Shown piece after piece: positions 16,901 to 22,465 of a stretch of DNA of 22,465 nucleotides; the first letter of the stretch is position 1, and each line of letters begins with the position of its first letter. The stretch is taken from NCBI GenBank assembly GCA_017561285.1, contig JAFZDG010000064.1, positions 1-22,465 of the forward strand, given 5' to 3'. The notes beneath the pieces are model-generated. The model was not told the origin of the DNA, searched no databases, and saw only the letters and a list, made by a program, of their open reading frames with translations. This DNA is from Bacteroidaceae bacterium. GTDB taxonomy: Bacteria > Bacteroidota > Bacteroidia > Bacteroidales > Barnesiellaceae_A. Made by a program: the position numbers and the translations under genes.

Positions 16901-17225
16901 TGGCATTGAAGTCAAGCAACTCACTCATAGGTTCGGGCGAGGCAAACTTACCTGCAGTATTGTAGCCTATGATGGGCGATGAAGATGACTGTGCCGACAC
17001 TATGGCCCATCCTCCGGCTGTGTATTCCACAACATAATAGGCCGGGATACCATCTTGTTCTATCAATCGCACATGGGCATCTGTATTATAGTGCCACTCA
17101 TCATCGAGCGACAAAAAACAATCGGCCGCCTCTTTTGCTGCCACTGATGTAATTACTTCGGCCGAACTCACTAAACCTACTGCCGAAACAAGAATAACTA
17201 CAAATAGAGATATTACTCTTTTCAT
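13983..17225 (-). CDS. Secreted C10 (streptopain-like) cysteine protease with repeated modules, LRR region and sorting-type C-terminus
   Basis: The protein has 1080 residues. Residues 1-22 are a Sec signal peptide. Residues ~25-125 form a C10 prodomain (AYYVVEYTAGGWAIVSAQ). The catalytic domain (~145-367) has Cys176 in SAVGCVAVGMAQ, His314 in GGHCWNIDGW, and the NWGWSGIGNGYF motif (~331-342); all key residues are intact, so it should be an active papain-fold protease after propeptide removal. Residues ~373-612 and ~620-862 are two copies of a module: a cadherin-like beta sandwich (FALGTEAG..., FAKGTAVD...) followed by a domain containing DEEWQVTITAD and YVFGIGNA...WWY. Residues ~895-1010 are BspA-like LRR_5 repeats (VGEFAFAHC, VGEYAFAHC, RTFANV). 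The end, NIYSINGICIR to PQGMYLVQIEGIVRKVAL, resembles a type IX secretion sorting domain. Secretion and attachment outside the cell are likely; targets are unknown. Confidence 0.92.
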   Translation of the reverse strand: MKRVISLFVVILVSAVGLVSSAEVITSVAAKEAADCFLSLDDEWHYNTDAHVRLIEQDGIPAYYVVEYTAGGWAIVSAQSSSSPIIGYNTAGKFASPEPMSELLDFNAKIITARAQNYGDVEHKGWKNVRQRKAVAKVDVNTTPDVAPLITLNLNQSYPFSAYCPTVDGFNSAVGCVAVGMAQAMTVQRYPSRPTGSHTYSSENTGVHSINYDAEPAYDWDAMFNYEEGTNFLEIARLLYHIGVSVDMQYSIAGSGALIVSVPNALTSYFGYNKKTVYYSPRIDDNEKWLQLVLNELVNGRAVIYGGSSKQGGHCWNIDGWKQSTQMVHCNWGWSGIGNGYFSLDNMSDSYQGMSFLYNHGAVFGVGAPTAAPYDILLTNTQFALGTEAGATLAYVETVSADEDAVYNYELSGPENQQTPYQIEGSRLVSSEPVGDSDRFKYLCIKATNIATGETFEKEFDIRIVPVDVHKLLGIYDAYAESMFQGYPDDEWQVKITADEQDPLKVWLQPICMFSGLEPQSILPIYAIYSETGNTLTMPLGQVLYETAKFRMINGIAQEENEVVTSGDITLQISETDGHIKIAFASDYVFGVGNALENKWWYNALTNIVLTHKANSETAPYGIELSGNTFAKGTAVDVKLADISVACDDRTATIYLETFGPEGVPSPYKVVGNALVSTEPIADSDVFRHLCIKATNALTGETYEEVFDIEIIENMGAMFEGTYSAYAVSAISGNPDEEWQVTITADAKEPNKLWIHPVCMFVDLDVANIKPVYAIYDIANGVLNLPLGQITYEQQGYYQMIIGASTSGEVIETSTNMQLQVIQNESKMVILFDHNYVFGIGNAIGNAWWYQALHNITYIRETNAEIEVDGICYNIVSEEEKLVEVTYKGDKYNAYDNEYRGLVVVPSAISYNGATYTVVSVGEFAFAHCAQLTEVTLPTSIVSVGEYAFAHCTGLTKICVDVATPPSVHERTFANVDRSIAVVVPVGSAGAYKTAQYWSDFTNIKDYTGVERVTPDSDVDVFVENGVINITGVADSAVVNIYSINGICIRSTTACDVAGIALPQGMYLVQIEGIVRKVAL
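14640..16109 (-). repeat. Tandem duplicated ~240-residue module inside the C10 protease
   Basis: Two coding repeats (residues ~373-612 and ~620-862) share order and many residues: PYDI/PYGI, LVSSEPV/LVSTEPI, LCIKATN, TGET, EWQV.ITAD, W..P.CMF, YAIY, PLGQ, YVFG.GNA, WWY.AL.NI. Divergence at the DNA level suggests an old duplication. Confidence 0.85.
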
Positions 17226-17260
17226 TATTTTTCAATGTGTTTGAAAGATATTTTAATATG

Positions 17261-17292
17261 CAAAATTACAGATATTTTTCAACACATACAAA
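17261..17292 (-). promoter_or_regulatory. Promoter of the C10 protease gene
   Basis: The minus strand shows TTTG (17289-17292), a 20-base spacer, then TAATTTTG (17261-17268), a full TAnnTTTG match, 35 bases upstream of the ATG at 17225. Confidence 0.65.
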
Positions 17293-17343
17293 ACTGCGAA
17301 CCCATTGTTGTTCAAAATCATATTTGCGAGGCAAACATACTAA

Positions 17344-17389
17344 AACAGCAAGAGGTTGCATCAAATACACAATGCAACCTCTCGCTGTT
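17344..17389 (-). terminator. Terminator of the YfhO-family gene
   Basis: An 11-bp perfect stem (17351-17361 with 17372-17382), one mismatch, then six more pairs (17344-17349 with 17384-17389) surround a 10-base loop. On the minus strand it begins 13 bases after the YfhO stop codon and leads into a short T-run. Confidence 0.75.
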
Positions 17390-17402
17390 ATGATATCTCC
17401 AA

Positions 17403-19856
17403 TTATTCGATATTCGCCACAGCCGCCTTACGCTTACGCCAGGTAACTACTGCCGCCACAATAAGCAGGATGAAAATACCACCTATCGAAGCAAATGCTA
17501 TACCCTCGGTAACTGCCAACGATTGGGGATCGAAACGGAAAACAATCTCGTGCTCGCCGGCCGGCACATTAAGTGCACGCAAAACATAGTTGGCTCGTGC
17601 CTCTTTTACCTCTTTGCCGTCAATAGTAACGTGCCATCCCCAAGGGAAATAAATCTCAGAGAATACGGCAACGCGAGGCTGCGCAGCATTACTCTTATAG
17701 CGCAACTCATTGGGTTTATATGAGGTAAGCTCAATATTATCGCCTTCGGTATTTACCACAGCCTCATCATCGATGAGTTGAGCAAAACGTTTATCTACAA
17801 CCGCCGTATGAGCCGGATTTAAAGTGTCGAGAGCCTCCATTTCGGCATCGGTATTCTCGGCCCATATTATCTCCTCAACAAACCACGCATTACCCAACGC
17901 ATCGGGGTTACGTTCCACAGTAACAGAGCCCTCTTGTGTAGGCACAATAAAGTACTTGGTGTTGAGCATATTGAAAACAGAGATATTCATTTGCGACAAC
18001 TGACGGTCAATAAGATCTTGATAACGAGCCAACTTAGCAGCATGATAACCACCTACCGACTTGTGATAATATGATGTGCGCGCATCGCTGAAAGGATCGC
18101 CGGCAGCAAGATTAAATACACGATAATTGGGATCGGTGTCTTGCAAGATGTACTTATCTACCTGTGTCATAGGGAAAGGATCCTTCAAACGGCGATTTTC
18201 GACAAAAGAGTCGCCATTGAGATAACGCTTGTTCACTACGCCCATATCGGCTATAAGCAACACACCAAGAGCGAGCAAGGCCCACTTCTGTTGCAACTTA
18301 CCTTTAGCCGAAATAAACATCACTATGGCAGCGATAAGAATAAACAACAAAGTGCGTAAAGCATCGGCTTTGAAGACAGCCATACGCGCCTCGGCAATAC
18401 CATCAAACAAAGTTCCAAGCTGGACATTTTGAGCCACCATTTCACGCTCATAGGCACTCGTAAAAGGACCAAACAGACTCGGAACAATCCACGCCAACAA
18501 CGCAATGCCGGCAGTAATTCCGGTTGCTATATATAAAGCTTGCAATTGTTTACCATCACGTTTTTCAAAAAACTCTTTCAGTGCCAATATAGCAAGCACC
18601 GGTATGCAGAATTCGGCCACAACCAATATACTCGAAACCGTTCTGAACTTATTGTACATAGGGAAATAGTCGATAAACCACTCTGTAAGAGGCATAAAAT
18701 TCTTACCCCACGACAATAGTATAGAGAAGATTGTTGCAGCGATAAGAGCCCACTTAATAGGCGACTTAATCGTGATACAACCCATAACAAAAAGCATACA
18801 CACAATAGCACCCACATATACAGGGCCGGATGTGCCGGGTTGATCGCCCCAATAACTGTTTACCTGCGACAAATAAGGTCGAGCCGATGCCGGAGCAGCC
18901 TCAACAGCAGCCTTTTGTCCCGAGAGCATACCCGAAGCACCACCCTTAACATTGGGTATAAGCAGCGAGAATGTCTCCATTTTGCCATAGCTCCATTGCG
19001 TGATATATGCCTTGCTCAAACCATCTTGAGGTTTAGCCTCTGCACCTGAAGAGACAGGCTGTGTAAGCTCCGAATGTCCGCCACGCATAGTCTCCTTGCT
19101 ATACTTCTGTGTATGATAAAGCGAGGGCAAGTTGGCTCCGATAGCCAATATTGCAGCGATGACAAGTACGCCACTCGCTTTGAAAAATTGGGCATATTTC
19201 CTGCTGCGGATGAGTTCTACAGCAAAAGCAACAACCATAGCCACAATCACAAAGAGGAAATAATAGGTCATCTGTATATGATTGGAAGCTATCTGCAACA
19301 TAGCAAACAGAGCTGCAACTCCGCCTCCCAACCAATATCGGCCTCTATATGCCAGCACTATACCGCCCAATGTGGGAGGAATATAGGCCAACGTAATAAA
19401 CTTCCAGATGTGACCGGCCTGTATAATAATGAAGAAGTAAGATGAGAATGTATATGCCAAAGCACCCAACACTGCATAGTACCATTTACATCCCATTGCC
19501 AACATAAATATAAAGAAGCCCACCAACATAATAAAAAGATATGATGCCGGTGATGACATCCACAAACGATATATATGCTCTACCGATCGTATTATATCGT
19601 TATTGCTATACGAAGGTGAAATTTGAAATGTAGGCATACCCGAGAAAGTAGTATTACTCCATCGAGTTGTTTCACCCGTAGCCTCCTTAAAGGCCTTCGC
19701 CTCCTGACCGATAGCTATACCCTGTTGAGTATCGTGCTGAAACAAAACCTTGCCCTCAAATATTTCGGGAGCAAAATACAAATATGACACTGCTGCAAAG
19801 AACACTACAGACAGAACATAAGGCAGTGACTTCTTCAATAAATCTTTCCAATTCAT
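17403..19856 (-). CDS. YfhO-family multispanning membrane protein (GT-C-like)
   Basis: The 817-residue protein has a first membrane helix at ~11-29, a large extracytoplasmic loop, then many hydrophobic helices from ~105 to ~560, a soluble region at ~570-780, and a last helix at ~785-806 with a basic tail (RKRK). The early loop has FQHDTQQG (Asp42) and WSNTTFSGMPTFQ, and the C-terminal domain ends with SEIYFPWGWHVTIDGKEV, features of the YfhO family. Characterised Gram-positive members glycosylate lipoteichoic acid; Bacteroidetes lack that polymer, so the acceptor here is open, perhaps a surface polysaccharide or lipid-linked glycan. It is a single-gene unit: its own terminator follows, and its promoter is almost identical to that of the glycosyltransferase gene at 6281. 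It runs divergently from the MACPF gene. Confidence 0.85.
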   Translation of the reverse strand: MNWKDLLKKSLPYVLSVVFFAAVSYLYFAPEIFEGKVLFQHDTQQGIAIGQEAKAFKEATGETTRWSNTTFSGMPTFQISPSYSNNDIIRSVEHIYRLWMSSPASYLFIMLVGFFIFMLAMGCKWYYAVLGALAYTFSSYFFIIIQAGHIWKFITLAYIPPTLGGIVLAYRGRYWLGGGVAALFAMLQIASNHIQMTYYFLFVIVAMVVAFAVELIRSRKYAQFFKASGVLVIAAILAIGANLPSLYHTQKYSKETMRGGHSELTQPVSSGAEAKPQDGLSKAYITQWSYGKMETFSLLIPNVKGGASGMLSGQKAAVEAAPASARPYLSQVNSYWGDQPGTSGPVYVGAIVCMLFVMGCITIKSPIKWALIAATIFSILLSWGKNFMPLTEWFIDYFPMYNKFRTVSSILVVAEFCIPVLAILALKEFFEKRDGKQLQALYIATGITAGIALLAWIVPSLFGPFTSAYEREMVAQNVQLGTLFDGIAEARMAVFKADALRTLLFILIAAIVMFISAKGKLQQKWALLALGVLLIADMGVVNKRYLNGDSFVENRRLKDPFPMTQVDKYILQDTDPNYRVFNLAAGDPFSDARTSYYHKSVGGYHAAKLARYQDLIDRQLSQMNISVFNMLNTKYFIVPTQEGSVTVERNPDALGNAWFVEEIIWAENTDAEMEALDTLNPAHTAVVDKRFAQLIDDEAVVNTEGDNIELTSYKPNELRYKSNAAQPRVAVFSEIYFPWGWHVTIDGKEVKEARANYVLRALNVPAGEHEIVFRFDPQSLAVTEGIAFASIGGIFILLIVAAVVTWRKRKAAVANIE

Positions 19857-19870
19857 AATACAGAGTTTTG

Positions 19871-19923
19871 TGCAAAGATAGCGATAAGCGAGAGGAGAAC
19901 AAAATAAGTTTTACTTATTTTTT
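19871..19923 (-). promoter_or_regulatory. Promoter block of the YfhO gene, copy B of a shared element
   Basis: On the minus strand it contains -33 TTTG (19900-19903), a 19-base spacer and -7 TATCTTTG (19873-19880), 17 bases before the ATG, implying a leader of only about 10 bases. The inverted repeat AAAATAAGT/ACTTATTTT (3-base spacer) sits over the -33 region as in copy A. The stretch ACTTATTTTGTTCTCCTCTC is identical in both copies. Confidence 0.8.
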
Positions 19924-19930
19924 ATCCCGA

Positions 19931-19960
19931 GCGCAGCTATCTTGGGCGCAGCCAAAGATA
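19931..19960. repeat. Short inverted and direct repeats upstream of the YfhO promoter
   Basis: GCGCAGC occurs at 19931-19937 and again at 19946-19952. TATCTTGGG (19938-19946) faces CCAAAGATA (19952-19960), a 6-bp inverted repeat TATCTT/AAGATA. The right half also reads TATCTTTG on the minus strand, a spare -7 box with no partner -33. The rest of this 319-base gap (19857-20175) is AT-rich and holds no gene that I can see. Confidence 0.55.
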
Positions 19961-20063
19961 CACCAATGGCATAGATGCATATTTTTACCAAATAAAGCAC
20001 TCGTTTTTATATAAAAAACGTCAATTTTTCAACAAACTTATATAAAAGCACAAATTATATTAC

Positions 20064-20071
20064 TACATTTG
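20064..20071 (+). promoter_or_regulatory. -7 box upstream of the MACPF gene
   Basis: TACATTTG fits TAnnTTTG and would give a leader of about 100 bases before the ATG at 20176. There is no TTTG at the -33 distance, so the promoter may be weak or need an activator. Confidence 0.4.
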
Positions 20072-20175
20072 CAAATATATAGCAAGTTGCTACAATAAAA
20101 CACAGTTTTATAGAATATATACATATCGCAATACTTGCATAAAGAATATTATTAAGTAACATAATTTTAAGAACC

Positions 20176-22290
20176 ATGAAGAATTTTATTTCGAATTTTT
20201 GTAAAGGGATGCTATTATCGGCATTTATCACGATGAGTTTCATCTCATGCGAAGATAAGTTTGATGTATATGAGCCGGATGCATCGCAAGTTGTAGATGT
20301 AATTTTGGGCGAAACAGCACCCCCTGTGCTTGTGGTTGATCCCTGGGAGACCGAGGTAGTGATTCCCATTGCGACCAATCTGAATCACGAAAATATCGCA
20401 TTGTTGGACAACAAACTCAGTCATCGCATAGAAAGGGGGGGTGATAAACACTATTTGGTATTGTCGTTGAAGAACAAAAACGACAAACGTGCCTTCTTCG
20501 AAAGAATACACATACCCGGCAGAGGCAACACGCCCAAGGGCGAGCCCAACCTTTATGTAGTATGCCGCACTTCAGGAGAAATATCAGACTTGTTGCCTTA
20601 TGGTTACCTTGAGCGCATTGGCACGACATTCTTGATTACCGACGGCCTCTTCTCAGAACCCAAGACAAAGGTAATGGATATAGCACGATTGCATAATGAT
20701 ACATGCCTCGTTTTAGATGAACGTAACCTAACCTTAGGTACAGAGATTTCGGGTAGTCGCTTTGAAAAGACCGTTGAAGAGATATCGGAGAGTTTTTCTT
20801 TTAGTGGACAGAAAAACTCTAAATCTAAATCATTATTAATAGGTGCAAGTTTCGAGCAATCTTATTCTCAAGAAGAAATATCGTCCGATAAATATGAGTA
20901 TCAAGTAGATATTTACACCAAGCATTTCCTTAGTGCACACTTAACCCCGCAATTCTCGGCCGACTCGGCCGATGCGATAGAGTTTCTGCCTTATATGACC
21001 GATGAGGCTATTAAACTACTCTGCGATCCCTCATCGACACGATATAAAAATTACAAAAACGACAAAAATGGTATATACCAACTTTACAAAGATTATGGCA
21101 CACATGTCACTATCGGAGGTAAATTTGGCGGCATCTATATGTATGTATTCGGTCGCAAACAAATGGCCTCATTCCGCTCTATTGAGGCTGCTGCGGGTAT
21201 GAGTTTATGTGCAAAAAGCGTATCGCAAGATACTACACCCACAAGCAATTGGGCTCAGGTATTTATAAAAACGATGTCACAAACGGGTGCATCCATTTCG
21301 ATGGAGGGCGAATATTACAGTTCGGACGAGGTGGAGACTTCAGATGCACGTTCGTTCTTCATTATTAGCGGAGGATCGGGATCCATAGATTTTGAAGCAT
21401 GGGACAAGAGCCTTGCAAATAAAGACTCCAATCTCTCACTCATATCGTATGGTGATGAATCAACATCATATACCATACCGCTCTATTACTTGGCACTTGA
21501 CTCGGCGCGACGCAGCAGTATGGCTGCATATTTTGATACGTTTATTGAGGAAAATACCGTCGCAATGCATCCTGTGCCACTGGTGGTTGCCGACTTTCGC
21601 ATGGAAACACAATCGAGCGAACACAAAATACCCGAATATCAATTTATGATAGGCCCCGACCAACAAAACAAGTTGTTATATTATCCCCTCATTATCAACG
21701 ACAAGTTCTATGACGAAGACTATCATGGCAGAGCTGTTGATACTGCCGACGATGCCTTCTTGGTTGTTGCCGAGAGTAGAGCCCAATCGTGGTGGGTAGC
21801 CCTCGAATATGCCGACGAATGCACACCTATTACCGATATTCGTTTCCTCACAGAGTCGGAAGCCAAAGAGAATGATACAACCAAATCCTATACTAAACGG
21901 GGAGAGAATGCACAAACGGGTATGCATTGGGATGCTATTGACAACCACTACGTATATGTTAAGTTCAACAAATACAATGTAACCGATACAGCAAATTATA
22001 TAAAGGGTGTAGGTCTGTATCACAATACAGAGAAAAAAAATAAACCTGCTGAAGTACCTCCTGCAGTTATAGCATCATCGCCGGGTACCGAATCTTTTTC
22101 GCCCTATGTCGATCAGACCAACTACAATAGGTATTGGACCGGTAATAATTATGTTGTAAAAGGCGATGGTGAGGGAGACTCGTGGTTTGGCAATAACAAT
22201 GCAACTCACCATATATGGAGACTCTACCCTGCATATACCACAAAGAATTTGAGTCGTCCGATTGAGGTAAAAAAACCTATACCCTATTAA
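20176..22290 (+). CDS. MACPF-domain lipoprotein (BSAP-like candidate)
   Basis: The 704-residue protein has an SPII signal ending FISC (Cys25), followed at once by Glu-Asp-Lys-Phe-Asp, an acidic run like the surface-export signal of Bacteroidetes lipoproteins, so display on the cell surface is plausible. The MACPF signature is YKDYGTHVTIGGKFGG (~304-319; Tyr-Gly-Thr-His at 307-310, then the paired glycines). Before it lies FEKTVEEISESFSFSGQKNSKSKS to FEQSYSQEE (~196-234), and after it SLCAKSVSQDTTPTSNW to SMEGEYYSS (~343-382), placed where the two membrane-inserting helical hairpins of the fold should be. Residues ~470-704 form a Trp/Tyr-rich beta region I do not recognise. MACPF proteins oligomerise into membrane pores; Bacteroidales members called BSAPs kill related strains, but those I recall are shorter, and others have no known toxicity. 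A role in antagonism is an inference. Confidence 0.85.
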   Translation: MKNFISNFCKGMLLSAFITMSFISCEDKFDVYEPDASQVVDVILGETAPPVLVVDPWETEVVIPIATNLNHENIALLDNKLSHRIERGGDKHYLVLSLKNKNDKRAFFERIHIPGRGNTPKGEPNLYVVCRTSGEISDLLPYGYLERIGTTFLITDGLFSEPKTKVMDIARLHNDTCLVLDERNLTLGTEISGSRFEKTVEEISESFSFSGQKNSKSKSLLIGASFEQSYSQEEISSDKYEYQVDIYTKHFLSAHLTPQFSADSADAIEFLPYMTDEAIKLLCDPSSTRYKNYKNDKNGIYQLYKDYGTHVTIGGKFGGIYMYVFGRKQMASFRSIEAAAGMSLCAKSVSQDTTPTSNWAQVFIKTMSQTGASISMEGEYYSSDEVETSDARSFFIISGGSGSIDFEAWDKSLANKDSNLSLISYGDESTSYTIPLYYLALDSARRSSMAAYFDTFIEENTVAMHPVPLVVADFRMETQSSEHKIPEYQFMIGPDQQNKLLYYPLIINDKFYDEDYHGRAVDTADDAFLVVAESRAQSWWVALEYADECTPITDIRFLTESEAKENDTTKSYTKRGENAQTGMHWDAIDNHYVYVKFNKYNVTDTANYIKGVGLYHNTEKKNKPAEVPPAVIASSPGTESFSPYVDQTNYNRYWTGNNYVVKGDGEGDSWFGNNNATHHIWRLYPAYTTKNLSRPIEVKKPIPY

Positions 22291-22326
22291 GAGAGTAGAG
22301 AATAAGACAACATTTTAATAAACACG

Positions 22327-22359
22327 AGGAGGGTGTCTCAAAACGAGGCATCCTCTTTT
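22327..22359 (+). terminator. Intrinsic terminator of the MACPF gene
   Basis: A stem of 11-13 pairs, including G-T wobbles (core 22329-22339 with 22345-22355), closes the loop AAAAC and is followed directly by TTTT. It begins 37 bases after the stop codon. Confidence 0.8.
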
Positions 22360-22372
22360 CGTAAGAAGCATT

Positions 22373-22420
22373 TTGTAAAAAAAACAAACAAAGCCCTGAC
22401 TTTCACAAGCCGGGGCTTTG
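22373..22420 (-). terminator. Second hairpin, with its T-run on the minus strand
   Basis: Arms 22389-22398 and 22411-22420 pair (CAAAGCCC with GGGCTTTG, plus a wobble and a G-C). Read on the minus strand the hairpin is followed by TTTGTTTTTTTT, a textbook intrinsic terminator. This suggests a minus-strand gene ending just beyond the right edge, though a plus-strand promoter overlaps it. Confidence 0.6.
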
Positions 22421-22447
22421 CCATATCACAAAAAAATATTATCTTTG
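22417..22447 (+). promoter_or_regulatory. Consensus promoter at the right edge
   Basis: TTTG (22417-22420), a 19-base spacer and TATCTTTG (22440-22447) form a perfect Bacteroidetes promoter pointing out of the window; the gene it would serve is not included. Its -33 box lies in the right arm of the preceding hairpin. Confidence 0.6.
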
Positions 22448-22453
22448 TGATAT
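22423..22453. promoter_or_regulatory. Inverted repeat over the -7 box (possible operator)
   Basis: ATATCACAAA (22423-22432) and TTTGTGATAT (22444-22453) are perfect 10-bp inverted arms with an 11-base spacer that contains most of the -7 box. This could be a repressor or activator site, or simply another hairpin. Confidence 0.45.
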
Positions 22454-22465
22454 ACAACAAATTAA

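Overview
The window looks like a chromosomal segment from a gut-type member of the Bacteroidales (Bacteroidota). The signs are promoters of the TTTG-N19/20-TAnnTTTG type in front of several genes, no Shine-Dalgarno-like sequences, several SPII lipoproteins, and families typical of the group: DUF4369/TlpA thioredoxin lipoproteins, a BACON lipoprotein, a C10 (streptopain-like) protease with a BspA-like leucine-rich region, and a MACPF lipoprotein. I cannot name the genus. I saw no rRNA, tRNA, CRISPR array, insertion sequence or phage gene.

Layout. 1-255 (minus) is the start of a secreted protein that leaves the window on the left. 501-6062 (minus) is a tight four-gene cluster, transcribed argS, TlpA-like lipoprotein, second TlpA-like lipoprotein, cysS, with gaps of 15-34 bases. 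6281-7417 (plus) is a GT-B glycosyltransferase. 7574-10314 (plus) is a three-gene operon (rhomboid protease, rhomboid protease with a long basic tail, membrane-anchored EEP-family phosphohydrolase); both gene junctions overlap by exactly 17 bases. 10437-12530 (plus) is an M3 metallopeptidase made as a lipoprotein. 12675-13076 is a small BACON-like lipoprotein, followed by a radical SAM protein at 13100-13876. A 20-bp bidirectional hairpin terminator separates these from the minus-strand C10 protease (13983-17225), a mosaic with two copies of a ~240-residue module. 17403-19856 (minus) is a YfhO-family multispanning membrane protein. Divergent from it is a 704-residue MACPF lipoprotein (20176-22290), followed by a terminator and a second promoter/hairpin region at the right edge.

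How the parts may work together. The left cluster is housekeeping (two class I aminoacyl-tRNA synthetases) joined to envelope redox proteins. Most of the rest acts in or outside the envelope: rhomboid proteolysis, periplasmic peptide degradation, a secreted cysteine protease, a pore-forming-type lipoprotein, and two glycan-related proteins (the glycosyltransferase and YfhO).

The two least expected observations are (1) a nearly identical ~50-base promoter block, including an inverted repeat, directly in front of both the glycosyltransferase and yfhO genes, which are 13 kb apart and on opposite strands; and (2) the MACPF lipoprotein, which has an acidic stretch right after its lipid-anchored cysteine and a C-terminal region I do not recognise. 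It is a candidate for a Bacteroidales antagonism factor of the BSAP kind. No gene set here is clearly an undescribed system; these are the best leads.
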